In this document: piece after piece, positions 1 through 8,578 of the stretch
Numbering within the stretch: position 1 is the stretch's first letter
Layout: every line of letters starts with the position of its first letter
Assembly: GCA_040756995.1 (NCBI GenBank)
Contig: JBFLYK010000005.1
Coordinates: 124,001 to 188,000, forward strand
Length of the DNA stretch: 64,000 nt
From: BP-133 sp040756995
Lineage (GTDB): Bacteria; Actinomycetota; Acidimicrobiia; IMCC26256; BP-133
Direction: 5' to 3'
Notes under the pieces: generated by a model
The model's database searches: none
Seen by the model: only the letters and a program-made list of their open reading frames with translations
What the model was told of the DNA's origin: nothing
Position numbers and translations under genes: made by a program

Positions 1-339
1 GCCTTCAACATCCGGGTCTCCAAGTGCGGCGGTCTGCTGGCGTCGATGCGCATCGCCGAGATCGCCGCCGACGCCGGACTGCCGGTGATCGTCGGCGCCC
101 AGGTGGGGGAGAGCGGCATCCTCTCCGCCGCTGGCCGCCACCTCGCCGCCTGCGTCGCCCCCCGGTACGTCGAGGGGTCGGCCGGCCGGCTCCTGCTCCG
201 CGAGGACATCGTCGCCGAACGGGTCCTGCCCGGTCGGGGCGGCCGGGCCCGGCCCCACGCCGGTGCCGGCCTCGGGGTGACCGTGCGGGCCGACGTCCTC
301 GCCCGGCACACCATCGACACGCGGAAGGGGGAAGCATGA
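1..339 (+). CDS. Enolase-superfamily enzyme, C-terminal fragment (5' end outside window)
   Basis: Reading in frame from base 1, the protein opens with AFNIRVSKCGG and continues into VGAQVGESGILSAAGRHLAA. This matches the C-terminal barrel of the mandelate racemase / muconate-lactonising branch of the enolase superfamily, where a lysine in a K-x-GG context acts as a catalytic base and an acidic residue lies in the following G-x-x-x-E-S loop. Members include dipeptide epimerases, N-acylamino-acid racemases and cycloisomerases; this fragment cannot say which. Its TGA overlaps the ATG of the GH3-type gene (ATGA), so the two are translationally coupled. An amino-acid-type epimerase beside an acyl-amide synthetase is suggestive, but that link is inference. 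Confidence 0.75.
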   Translation, partial: AFNIRVSKCGGLLASMRIAEIAADAGLPVIVGAQVGESGILSAAGRHLAACVAPRYVEGSAGRLLLREDIVAERVLPGRGGRARPHAGAGLGVTVRADVLARHTIDTRKGEA

Positions 340-2069
340 GCGTCGGCACCGCGTTCCAGAGCGTGCTGCGCCGCTGGCTCAAGCACAGCAACGCCGACCG
401 CTTCGAGGCCGCCACCCGCTGGCCCGGGGCCGCGCAGCGGGAGAAGTTGGCCCAGATCCTCGCCCGTAACGCCCGGACGGGGTTCGGTGACCGGCACCGC
501 TTCGACCGGATCCGTTCGGTCGAGGACTACCGGACGGCCGTCCCGCCGAACACCTACGAGACGCTGGCGCCGTGGATCGAGCGGGTCACCGCCGGCGAGC
601 GCAACGTCCTCACCGCCGACGACCCGCTGCTGTTCGCCACCACGTCCGGCACCACCGGCGCCGCCAAGTACATCCCGGTGACGCCGAGCTACCTGGCCGA
701 GTACAGCCACGGCATCCACGTTCACACGTACGGGCTGTTCGCCGATTTCCCCGACATCCTCGAGGGCCGGGTGCTGGTGTCGTCCAGCAACGATGAGGAA
801 GGCCGCACCGCCGGCGGCGTGCCCTACGGCGCCATCTCCGGGTATCTGACCCGGACTCAGCCCGGTGTGCTGCGCCGCTTCTTCGTCGTGCCCTACGACG
901 TCTGCCGCATCAAGGACATCGAGGCGAAGTACTACCTGACGCTCCGTCATGCGCTGGCCGCCGACGTGCGCAGCATCGTCACGCCCAATCCGTCCAGCCT
1001 GCTGCTGCTGGCCGAGGCCATGCGGACACACGCCGACGACCTGATCGAGGACATCCGGCGGGGCACGGTCAACCCGGCCTATCTGCCGTCGGGTGCGGCC
1101 GACCCGGCGGGTCCGGGCGCCGGCCGGGCGACGGCCGGACTGACGGCCGGGCTGGCGGCCAACCCCCGGCGGGCGGCCGAGCTGGCCGCCTGCCGGCGGG
1201 CGACCGGCCGCCTCCTTCCCGCCGAGGCGTGGCCCAACCTGCGGGTCATCAGCTGCTGGAAGGGCGGGACGATGCCGCTCTACCTCCGCAAGCTGCCCGA
1301 ACACTTCGGCGACGTGCCGGTGCGGGACCTCGGCTACATGGCCACCGAAGGCCGGGGGGCGACGCCGCTTCGGAACTCCGGAGCGGCCGGCGTCCTCAAT
1401 GTCACCAGCCACTTCTTCGAGTTCGTGCCGGTGTCGGAGCGGGACGATCCCCGCCCCGCTTTCCTCACCGCCGAGGAGCTCGAGGTCGACCGGGAGTACT
1501 TCGTGTACCTGACGACGTCGGCCGGGCTGTACCGCTACGACGTCAACGACATCGTGCGGGTGGTCGACTTCCACCGCCAGACGCCGGTGATCGAGTTCGT
1601 CCGCAAAGGGCAGGGGATCTCGTCGATCACGGGGGAGAAGCTGACCGAGGCGCAGATGACCGCCGCCCTGCTCGACGTGGTGGAACAGGGCGGGTACGAC
1701 GTCGACCACGTGACGGCCTGCGTCGAGTGGGGCGAGCCGCCCGGCTACGCCCTCTATTGCGAGGCCTCGCAGCCGTGGACGGGCGAGCGGTCCCGCCAGT
1801 TCCTGCAGGCGCTGGACGGCGCGCTGTCGGTGCGCAACATCGAGTACGAGTCGAAGCGGGCCTCGCGCCGGCTGGGCATGCCCGTCCTCAAATGGGTGGC
1901 CCCCGGGTCGTTCACCGCTCTGCGCCAGCAGCGGGTGGCGGCCGGCGCCCCCGAGGCGCAGGTGAAGATTCCCCACCTCAGTCCGGATCTCCGTTTCGGG
2001 GAGCAGCTGCGGGTGGTGGAGGAGTACCGCTTCGATCCGCGGGACGCCGGATCGGCGATCGGGAGGTAG
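336..2069 (+). CDS. GH3 auxin-responsive-promoter family acyl-adenylate/amide synthetase
   Basis: 577 aa, the usual length for the GH3 family. The phosphate-binding motif is LLFATTSGTTGAAKYIPVT around residue 100. The later block CWKGGTMPLYLRKL, the GYMATEGRG loop and YRYDVNDIVRV (where GH3 enzymes bind the adenylate) are all present. GH3 enzymes adenylate a carboxylic acid and transfer it to an amino acid or another nucleophile; bacterial substrates are mostly unknown. The ATG at 336 overlaps the preceding stop; an in-frame extension further upstream would run across the previous gene and is rejected. It probably forms an operon with the epimerase, SDR and reductase around it. The family call is secure; the substrate is not. 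Confidence 0.9.
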   Translation: MSVGTAFQSVLRRWLKHSNADRFEAATRWPGAAQREKLAQILARNARTGFGDRHRFDRIRSVEDYRTAVPPNTYETLAPWIERVTAGERNVLTADDPLLFATTSGTTGAAKYIPVTPSYLAEYSHGIHVHTYGLFADFPDILEGRVLVSSSNDEEGRTAGGVPYGAISGYLTRTQPGVLRRFFVVPYDVCRIKDIEAKYYLTLRHALAADVRSIVTPNPSSLLLLAEAMRTHADDLIEDIRRGTVNPAYLPSGAADPAGPGAGRATAGLTAGLAANPRRAAELAACRRATGRLLPAEAWPNLRVISCWKGGTMPLYLRKLPEHFGDVPVRDLGYMATEGRGATPLRNSGAAGVLNVTSHFFEFVPVSERDDPRPAFLTAEELEVDREYFVYLTTSAGLYRYDVNDIVRVVDFHRQTPVIEFVRKGQGISSITGEKLTEAQMTAALLDVVEQGGYDVDHVTACVEWGEPPGYALYCEASQPWTGERSRQFLQALDGALSVRNIEYESKRASRRLGMPVLKWVAPGSFTALRQQRVAAGAPEAQVKIPHLSPDLRFGEQLRVVEEYRFDPRDAGSAIGR

Positions 2070-2075
2070 CTGACC

Positions 2076-3086
2076 ATGTTGTGTTTTGTGACCGGAGCGA
2101 CCGGGTTCGTCGGCGGGCGGTTGGTGGATGCGCTGCTCGAGGAAGGACACAAGGTCCGGGCCCTCGTGCGGGATCCGGCGAAGGCGCCGTTGCTGCAGCG
2201 GCCGGGAGTTGAGCTCGTGCGCGGCGATCTCGCCGACCCGGCCGGGCTCGAGGAGGCCGTGGCGGGCAGCGAACGGGTCTTTCACTGCGCCGCACTGGTC
2301 GGTGACTGGCTACGGGCCGACGATGCCCGGCGGGTGAACGTGGACGGCACCCGGGCGTTGATGGCCGCCTCTTCCTCGGTGGGGGTCGGTCGGGTCGTCT
2401 ACCTCAGCTCGCTGTCGGTCTACGGGCTGGGCCAGCACCGGGGAACCGACGAGTCGGCGCCGCTGCGCTACAGCGGTGAGCCCTACATCGACTCCAAGAT
2501 CGACGCCGATCGGATGGTGCAGGTCTACGCCGGGCGGGTCGGCCCCGAAGTCGTCATCCTCCGGCCCGGGTTCGTCTACGGCCCCGGGGACCGCCGCTTC
2601 CTGCCGAAGCTGCTCGATGCTCTCACCCGGCGGCAGTTCGTCTACATCGGCGACGGGCGGAAGCTGCTCAACATCAGCTACGTCGACGACGTGGCGCAGG
2701 GGATGCTGCTGGCCGCCACCGTGCCGGCGGCCGCCGCCCGCACCTACAACCTCACCGACGGCACCGAGACGACGTTGCGGGACTTCGTGGAGTTCCTCTG
2801 CCACCAACTCGGAATCCCGGCCCCCACCCGGCGGATCCCGCCGCCGGTGGCCTGGGCCGCCTGCCACGGCGCCGAGGCGCTGGCCCGGGCCCGCCGGGCG
2901 CAGGAGGCGCCCCGTCTCAGCCGGGGCCGGATGCGGTTCCTCTACTACAACCAGCACTACTCCGGCGCCAAGGCCCAGCGCGAGCTGGGCTACCGACCCC
3001 GGTTCACCTATCGGGAAGGCATCCCCCCGACGCTCGTCTGGTACCGGGAGCAGGGTCTGCTCCCGCAACGGGCGGTGGCGGTCTGA
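2076..3086 (+). CDS. NAD(P)-dependent epimerase/dehydratase (extended SDR)
   Basis: 336 aa. It has an N-terminal Rossmann fold (VTGATGFVGGRLV), a serine block YLSSLSVYG and the catalytic YxxxK as YIDSK near residue 145, followed by LRPGFVYGPGD, the signature of extended SDRs of the 3-beta-hydroxysteroid dehydrogenase/epimerase type. The start has a GGGAGG site overlapping the end of the GH3 gene. The next gene begins on its stop codon (TGATG), so the genes are coupled. It probably acts on a sugar nucleotide or alicyclic alcohol/ketone in the pathway of this operon; the substrate cannot be read from sequence. Confidence 0.88.
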   Translation: MLCFVTGATGFVGGRLVDALLEEGHKVRALVRDPAKAPLLQRPGVELVRGDLADPAGLEEAVAGSERVFHCAALVGDWLRADDARRVNVDGTRALMAASSSVGVGRVVYLSSLSVYGLGQHRGTDESAPLRYSGEPYIDSKIDADRMVQVYAGRVGPEVVILRPGFVYGPGDRRFLPKLLDALTRRQFVYIGDGRKLLNISYVDDVAQGMLLAATVPAAAARTYNLTDGTETTLRDFVEFLCHQLGIPAPTRRIPPPVAWAACHGAEALARARRAQEAPRLSRGRMRFLYYNQHYSGAKAQRELGYRPRFTYREGIPPTLVWYREQGLLPQRAVAV

Positions 3087-4081
3087 TGGGCGAGCGCATC
3101 GCCGTCGTCGGCGCCACCGGCTACACCGGCCGCCTGGTCACCCGGGAGCTGCAGGATCGCGGCGTTGAAGTGGTGGCGGTGGGACGGCATCACCCCACCC
3201 CCCTGGTCGACGCCTTCGACGGCTGCCGGGCCGTGATCAACTGCATCGGATCGTTCGCCGAACACGGCGACGGGGTGGTGTCCGCCGCCATCGCCGCCGG
3301 TGTTCCCTACGTCGACATCAGCGCCGAGTTTCCGTTCCTGCGCCGGATCTTCGAGGTCCACCACGACGCGGCCCGCAAGGCCGGCGTGCCTCTCCTGCCC
3401 GGCATGGCCTTCTACTCGGCGCCGGCCGACCTCGCCGCGGCGTTGGCTTCCCGAGCCCTCGACCGCGCCCCCGACAGGGTCGATATCGCCTACCGGCTGG
3501 CCGGAGCCAGGCCCTCCCGGGGCACGCTGCGCACCAACCTCCGCCGTATCGGCGAACCGTGCTTCGTCCGCGACGGCGGCCGGCTCGTCGCCCGGCGGAT
3601 CGGGGACCATCCCCGTCCGTTCCGCTTCCCCGGCGCCGAGGACACGGCCGTGGTTGCCCGCTGGCCCGGTGGGGAGGTCCTGACCGTTCCTCGCCACACC
3701 GGCGCGGCGTCCGTGGCCGTGTTCCTGGCCATGCCCAAGGTCGCGGCGGCGGTGTTCCGCAATCCCCGTCTCTGTGCGGTACTCCAGCGAGCCGGCCGGG
3801 TTCTGGTCGGGCACCGCACGAAGGGGCCGTCCGCGGAGGCCCGGCGGGGGGCGCGGTTCGTCATCGTGGCCGAGGCCCGGGCCGCCGACCGCGGCGCCCG
3901 CTGCGTCGTCGAAGGCCGCGACCTCTACGGCGTGACCGCCGCGGCGTGCGCCCAGGCGGCCCTTCGGCTGGGGACCGGTGGGGAGGGGGCTTCGGGAGCG
4001 CTGGCCCCGGCCGAAGCCTTCGACCCGGCGGTGTTCCTCGACGCCCTGTCCGACTACCTCACCTGGCGCATCGAAGCCTGA
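3086..4081 (+). CDS. Saccharopine dehydrogenase-like NAD(P)-binding reductase
   Basis: 331 aa with an N-terminal dinucleotide fold, IAVVGATGYTGRLVTREL, and the pattern INCIGSFAEHGDGVVSAAIAAG that is typical of saccharopine-dehydrogenase-like and trans-acting enoyl-reductase proteins. PYVDISAEFPFL and LPGMAFYSAPADLAA follow as in that family. It starts on the stop codon of the SDR gene. Relatives include enoyl reductases that work in trans with polyketide or fatty-acid enzymes, but many are simply uncharacterised. The family is well supported; the reaction is unknown. Confidence 0.82.
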   Translation: MGERIAVVGATGYTGRLVTRELQDRGVEVVAVGRHHPTPLVDAFDGCRAVINCIGSFAEHGDGVVSAAIAAGVPYVDISAEFPFLRRIFEVHHDAARKAGVPLLPGMAFYSAPADLAAALASRALDRAPDRVDIAYRLAGARPSRGTLRTNLRRIGEPCFVRDGGRLVARRIGDHPRPFRFPGAEDTAVVARWPGGEVLTVPRHTGAASVAVFLAMPKVAAAVFRNPRLCAVLQRAGRVLVGHRTKGPSAEARRGARFVIVAEARAADRGARCVVEGRDLYGVTAAACAQAALRLGTGGEGASGALAPAEAFDPAVFLDALSDYLTWRIEA

Positions 4082-4118
4082 TGACCCCGAACCCTCCCGC
4101 CCCCCGAAGGGACCTGCC

Positions 4119-4388
4119 ATGAAAGCCACCGGACTGGTGCCGGCCCCGAGCGGCCCACCGCTGCTGCAGGGTTGGCTGGCCCGCCACCAGCACCCTTTCA
4201 GCTTCTACCTGCACCTCGTCGGCATCCCGATGACGCTGGTCGCCGTCCCGCTGCTCTACCGGCGCCGGTGGGGGGCAGCCGCCCGCCTCTTCGGCGGCGG
4301 TTACGCGCTGCAGTTCCTCGGCCACCTGGTGGAAGGGAACCCGCCCGGCGAGGTGCTCGCCCTGCGGCGCCGCCTGTCCCGCCGGTAA
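4119..4388 (+). CDS. Mpo1-like (DUF962) family small membrane protein
   Basis: 89 aa. It carries the family hallmark HPFSFYLHLVGIPMTLVAVP (two histidines before a GIP turn and a hydrophobic helix) and the second block GHLVEGNPP. Yeast Mpo1 is an iron-dependent dioxygenase for 2-hydroxy fatty acids; bacterial members are mostly uncharacterised and often shorter. The conserved histidines are candidate iron ligands. The gene is the last of the leading operon, 37 bp after the reductase. Confidence 0.75.
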   Translation: MKATGLVPAPSGPPLLQGWLARHQHPFSFYLHLVGIPMTLVAVPLLYRRRWGAAARLFGGGYALQFLGHLVEGNPPGEVLALRRRLSRR

Positions 4389-4425
4389 GGGCCGGGCCCT
4401 GCCCGGCGCCTAGCCTCTTTCGTCG

Positions 4426-4917
4426 ATGAGCGGGACGATCGAGCCGCGGCCGGTGTTCGTGTACGGAACGCTGCGCCCCGGTCAACCCAACTGGGAGCGG
4501 CTGCTGGCGGGGCGATGTGAGCGGGCGGTGTCCGGCCGTCTGGCCGGCGTGGTCCTCCTCGACTGCGGTCACTACCCGGCGGCGGTCGAGCGCCCCGGTG
4601 CCGGCGGAGCGCTCGGGCAGGTGCTGTGGATCCGGCCCGCCGACTGGCCGGCGGTCGTCGCTGCGCTCGACCACCTCGAGGGTTACGACGCCGCCGACCC
4701 GGACCGACTCTTCGACCGGGTGGTCCGCCCCGTCGAGACGGTCGAGGGGCCGGTCGACTGCTGGGTGTACCTCGCCGGCCGCGACCTGGCCCGGTCCGCC
4801 TTGCCGGTCGTGGCGGACGGCGACTGGGAGGCGCACTGCGCCGACCTGCCCCACTACCGGCAACGCTGGGAGGCGATCGCCGAGGGCGGCGGCCGCGCCC
4901 CCGGCCCGTCCCGCTGA
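4426..4917 (+). CDS. Gamma-glutamylcyclotransferase (AIG2/GGCT-like) family protein
   Basis: 163 aa. It opens with VFVYGTLRPGQPN, the substrate-loop signature of the GGCT/AIG2 fold, and has the acidic region ALDHLEGYD that carries the catalytic glutamate in GGCT enzymes. The family converts gamma-glutamyl amines or peptides to 5-oxoproline; the bacterial substrate is uncertain. There is no ribosome site, but a TAGCCT hexamer lies 9 nt before the ATG, consistent with a leaderless transcript. Confidence 0.83.
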   Translation: MSGTIEPRPVFVYGTLRPGQPNWERLLAGRCERAVSGRLAGVVLLDCGHYPAAVERPGAGGALGQVLWIRPADWPAVVAALDHLEGYDAADPDRLFDRVVRPVETVEGPVDCWVYLAGRDLARSALPVVADGDWEAHCADLPHYRQRWEAIAEGGGRAPGPSR

Positions 4918-4980
4918 GGGCGGCCTGCGGCTTTTGCCGGGGTTTGCCCGTCATGAACCGGCCCGGACGACGTCCACAAG

Positions 4981-5334
4981 GTGATGTACACCTTGAGACA
5001 AGCGGTGGGCTTTGCCGCCTTCATCATCGGGGCCGCCGCCCTCACAGCCGTCAACCATCACCCGAACCATGGGCGGCGCACCGAGCGGGAACGCACTGAC
5101 GTTCACGCCGCCGCCGGCAACGTCACGCACCGCCAGATCGCCGAGGCCTGGGCTCAGACCAAGGTGGGCAATCCCGTTCCGCTCGATGACATCAAGCGGG
5201 TCTTTCCGCTGCCGTTACGAGCCGCCTCTCGGCAGGGCGCCGGCATCGTGCTCACCTTCGCCGGCCACGACGACACCTGCATCGACCTCGTCAGCCTCCC
5301 AAACGTGGCCCGGGTGACGAGCCGACGCTGCTGA
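4981..5334 (+). CDS. Small exported or membrane-anchored hypothetical protein
   Basis: 117 aa; no recognised family. A hydrophobic segment AVGFAAFIIGAAALTAV at residues 8-24 looks like a signal anchor, followed by a charged region and a C-terminal half with two cysteines (DDTCIDL and the last residue). Two adjacent starts (GTG 4981, ATG 4984) are possible, with AAGG just upstream. It lies alone between the cyclotransferase and the repeat-rich protein, tail to tail with the latter. The hydrophobic N-terminus and codon use support a real gene, but no function can be given. Confidence 0.5.
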   Translation: MMYTLRQAVGFAAFIIGAAALTAVNHHPNHGRRTERERTDVHAAAGNVTHRQIAEAWAQTKVGNPVPLDDIKRVFPLPLRAASRQGAGIVLTFAGHDDTCIDLVSLPNVARVTSRRC

Positions 5335-5364
5335 GCCCTTGCCATCCGGTCGACCAGCGACACC

Positions 5365-7191
5365 CTAGGGAAGGGCCGCCACGGCGACGATGGGCGTGGC
5401 CGGCGGCTTGTCGCCCAGCGATCCGGAGAAGGGCAGCGACGAGAAGTTGAAGATGCCGCCGTCGGCTCCGACCATGAGGTAGCCGTCGCCGTAGCGGACC
5501 ATGCCGACGACCGGCTTGTTGAGCCTGATGCCACCGAGCGAGCCGCGGAACGGTGCGTCGAAGGCGAAGATGCCGCCGTCGGAGGCGACGAGCCAGTAGC
5601 CCTTCCCGTCCGAGTCGGGCACCAGCGACTGCACCGGCGCATTGAGCTTGGTGCCACCCATGGACCCGGAGAAGGCGGCGTCGCCGAAGGCGAAGATCCC
5701 GCCGTCGGAGGCGACCATGTAGTAGCCCTGGCCGGTCGGGGTGGCCACGGATCCGAGGACCGGTCCGTTGAGTTTCACCTCCGAGACGTCGCCCAGAAAG
5801 GCGGCGTCACCGAAGGCGATGGCTCGGCCCCGGTTGGTGAAGACCCAGTAGCCGTCGCCGGAGGGGGTGGCCGACAGACTGGCCGGCAGTTCGCCCCCGG
5901 CCAGTCGGGCGAGGTCGACGTCACCCAACTGGGGAGCGTCGCCGAAGGGCTGCACCCGGCCGGTTCGGTGGAGGATCCAGTAGCCGTCCCCGGTCGGGGT
6001 CGGCTCGATGTCGACGGCCCCGAGCGCGCCGTCGCCAAGGTGGCCGGCTTCCCCGAACGAGTAGATGTGCCCGTCGCCGGCCAGGGCCCAGTACCCCGGC
6101 CGGAGCGGTGCATTCCATGTCTGGGTGATGGCCGACGAGGCGCCGGGGACGGAGGCGGTGATGATGGTCTTGCCGCCGATGAGGGAGCTGAAGACGAAGG
6201 CGGCCGCGCCGTCGACCGTGGGGACCTGCCAGTAGGACCCGGTGTGGCGGGAGTCGCCGAAGGGGAACACCTCGCCGGTGATGGTGAACATCCAGTAGCC
6301 GGAGCCCTCCGGAGCGGCGATGATGCCGGCCACCGGGTCGTCCGGCGGATTGCCGCCGAGGGAGCCCAGGAACGGCCGGTCGGAGAAGTTGAAGATGCCG
6401 CCGCCGTTCCCGACCAGAAGGTAGGCGTCGGTGCCGTAGTTGATGAGCCCGGCGATCGGCTTGTTGAGCCGGATCCGGCTCAGGTCGCCCCGGAAGGCGG
6501 CGTCACCGAAGGTGAGGACCGCGCCGGCGGCGGTGAACATGCGGTAGCCGTTTCCGCTGTCGGTGGCGACGATGCCGACGACCGGATCGGTGGCGCCCGC
6601 CCGGTTCCCGTAGTGGCTCGCCGACCCGAAGGCGGCCACCTGGCCGGCGGCGGTGACCACCCAGCCGCCGGCGCCATGGCTCGTGATGGACACCACCGGG
6701 TCGGCGCCTCCCAGTCCGGTGTCGATGACCTCCGAGCCGGCATCGCCGAAGGGATGGACACGGCCATCGGCGGTGGCCAGCCAGTAGCCGGCACCACCGC
6801 TGCCGGCGATACCCACCACCGGAGCCCCCAGGTCCACGTCGGTCAGGTCACCGGCAAATGGTGCGCTGCCAAAGGCGAACACGATGCCGGTCGAGTCGGC
6901 TAGCCAGTAGCCGTCGGTGCCGTGGGCGGCCATTCCGACGAACTCGGGCACGACGATCTCGTGGTCGTCGCCGGAAGTGGTGAAGCGCACCAGCGTCCCG
7001 TCCGGAGCGGGCATTCCGCCCGCGCCCCGGACGTCGGCCAGCACGATCTGAACTTCCCCGGCGTCGAGCGTGTCGGCCAGCTGGGTCAACACGACCTGGT
7101 AGCCGGTGGCGGCCGACGACGGCGTGCTGATACCGGCGGCGCCGAAGCAGGTGACAAGGATGATCATGAGGGCGCGACGGGCGAGATGCAC
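5365..7191 (-). CDS. Exported protein made of ~12 GYWLVASDGGIF-type repeats (predicted beta-propeller)
   Basis: 608 aa from a GTG start with an AGGAG site 5 nt upstream; this start places a signal peptide (ALMIILVTCFGAAGISTPSSA) at the N-terminus. The mature protein is built of about twelve 40-46 residue units with the core GYW-x-x-(A/T)-x-x-G-x-(V/I)-x-x-FG-(D/S)-A and a linker ending (L)N-x-PV. The units fall into two blocks of six, separated by an irregular stretch near residues 300-345. Such repeats suggest an extracellular beta-propeller; this is structural inference. The last ~130 residues closely match the C-terminus of the protein at 46691-49534. No catalytic residues are evident; adhesion, ligand binding or surface display are possibilities. 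Confidence 0.85.
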   Translation of the reverse strand: MHLARRALMIILVTCFGAAGISTPSSAATGYQVVLTQLADTLDAGEVQIVLADVRGAGGMPAPDGTLVRFTTSGDDHEIVVPEFVGMAAHGTDGYWLADSTGIVFAFGSAPFAGDLTDVDLGAPVVGIAGSGGAGYWLATADGRVHPFGDAGSEVIDTGLGGADPVVSITSHGAGGWVVTAAGQVAAFGSASHYGNRAGATDPVVGIVATDSGNGYRMFTAAGAVLTFGDAAFRGDLSRIRLNKPIAGLINYGTDAYLLVGNGGGIFNFSDRPFLGSLGGNPPDDPVAGIIAAPEGSGYWMFTITGEVFPFGDSRHTGSYWQVPTVDGAAAFVFSSLIGGKTIITASVPGASSAITQTWNAPLRPGYWALAGDGHIYSFGEAGHLGDGALGAVDIEPTPTGDGYWILHRTGRVQPFGDAPQLGDVDLARLAGGELPASLSATPSGDGYWVFTNRGRAIAFGDAAFLGDVSEVKLNGPVLGSVATPTGQGYYMVASDGGIFAFGDAAFSGSMGGTKLNAPVQSLVPDSDGKGYWLVASDGGIFAFDAPFRGSLGGIRLNKPVVGMVRYGDGYLMVGADGGIFNFSSLPFSGSLGDKPPATPIVAVAALP

Positions 7192-7303
7192 GGCTACTCC
7201 TGGCTGGGGGGTTCCGGTTACTTCGCCCGAGGCCGCGTGATGGCCTCCCGACGCAACCCGCCCGGAAGCGACGGGTCGTGCGAAACATTCCGGACCGATC
7301 GGC

Positions 7304-8206
7304 TCAGTCGGCCGACGTCGCCTGCGCCTGGCGTTTGGCCGTTCGGGCGGCGTCGAGGCCGGCTTGCCGGCGGGCTTCTGCCTCGTCGCTGAGGAAGGGC
7401 TGCTCGGGGGAGAAGATGAGCCGTTTCCACGTCTCGTCCTCGGACCAGACGTAGGGAAGATCGACGATCTCACCGGGGGTGCGCCCGGTCTCGAGGAGCC
7501 GTAGGCCGGCGAGAATCACCGCTCGCTGATTGGCCGGGTCGAACGGCCGGCCGCAGGTGCTGCCCAGCGGATAGTCGACGAAGACGCTTCGGGGCGGACG
7601 CACCGCTTCGGTGATGTCGCGGGCGCAGGTGAAGGTCACGGTGGGGATCCCGTTGGCTTCCAGGTGACGAGCGACCAGACCCACGGTCTGGTGGCAGATG
7701 GGTCAGACCGGCACGAGGAGTGCGGCATCCACATTGTCTTCCCGCAGTTGGGCGAGGACTTCGGGAGCGTCCCGGGTCATGGTCACCCGGTGGCTGTAGT
7801 TGGGGAAGATCTTCTGGAGGCGAGGCGGTAGGCCGCCGATTGTCCCGTTTTTGGCCAGTTCCTGGAGGTGAGTGATGGGGAAGTAGGCGTTGATGTCGTC
7901 GACCGTGGTGGCGTGGCGGTCGTAGTGCTCCTCGATGGAGACGAGAAGCTCTCGCGGGGTGTCGCTGGCGATCTCGACGACGTTCGCTTGCTCTCCGCCC
8001 ATCACCTTCATGGGGGCGGGCCGGCCGTCGTCGTCGAGGAGGGTCACCCCGGCGGTGGCCACCAGTCCGAGCCGACACTGGTTGAGCGGCTTGCCGAGCG
8101 GAGTGAACGGCGCGGTGTCGAAGCGGGCGTATTTGTAGGGCTTCGGATAGCCGAGCCGGCGGTAGTACTCGTGGGTCTTCGGGATGTAGCGGACCGGCGG
8201 CGCCAT
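7304..8206 (-). CDS. GrdB-related oxidoreductase, probable selenoprotein with in-frame UGA (U-x-x-C)
   Basis: 300 aa if the UGA at 7703-7705 is read as selenocysteine (residue 168). Both halves are in one frame with no other stop. The N-terminal half (PLNQCRLGLVATAGVTLL, YDRHATTVDDINAYFP) and the C-terminal half (HQTVGLVARHLEANGIPTV) belong to the glycine/sarcosine/betaine reductase component B (GrdB) family. The UGA sits in VPV-U-PICHQTVG, a redox-type U-x-x-C position where relatives can have Sec or Cys. A perfect 8-bp hairpin follows at the right distance for a bacterial SECIS element. The ATG has a strong AGGAGGG site. Selenocysteine machinery is not in this window, so a nonsense mutation remains possible. 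It may act as a thiol/selenol oxidoreductase; substrate unknown. Confidence 0.82.
7674..7705 (-). promoter_or_regulatory. Candidate bacterial SECIS element for the in-frame UGA
   Basis: On the coding strand the UGA is followed, after ten nucleotides, by ACCAGACC (7692-7685), a GUG loop (7684-7682) and GGUCUGGU (7681-7674): eight perfect base pairs. The apical loop begins 18 nt after the UGA and starts with a G. That fits the known bacterial pattern of a short stem just downstream of UGA whose loop has an early guanosine bound by SelB. Selection on the amino-acid sequence alone would not be expected to give a perfect 8-bp stem. Confidence 0.68.
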
Positions 8207-8269
8207 CGTCCCTCCTGCCTTTCAGCCGATCACCGAGTCGGCCACCGGACATCCTCGCGCTGTGCGATC

Positions 8270-8578
8270 CGGTTCGCCCGTGACGCCAAACTCTGGCCGG
8301 GTGGCGGCCGGGGGTGGGACTGGAACGAGACGGGGACCCGGCACCGTCCCGGTATCCAGCCGGCCGACCTGGCCGAGCTGCTGGACCACGACCCGGACGT
8401 AGTGGTGTTCAGCCGGGGACGGCAGTTGCGGCTGGAGACGACATCCGAGGCGCTGGCGCTGGCCGCCGGCCGGAACGTCGAGGTGATCCGGGCCGAGACC
8501 GGGGCCGCCATCGGCGAGTACAACCGTCTGGCGGCCGCCGGGCGGCGGGTCGCCGCGCTGCTCCATAGCACCTGCTGA
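8270..8578 (+). pseudogene. Mth938-like domain gene, 5'-truncated
   Basis: The frame ending at 8578 encodes AKLWPGGGRGWDWNETGTRH, then PGIQPADLAELL, DVVVFSRG and a terminal ALLHSTC, the full core of the Mth938/AAMDC-like family. Family members normally have about twenty more N-terminal residues before the KLWPGG block. Here the frame has no ATG, GTG or TTG between the divergent GrdB-like start at 8206 and the conserved core. It is therefore either a 5'-truncated relic or uses a non-standard start. The remaining codons are intact, so the truncation would be recent. Confidence 0.6.
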
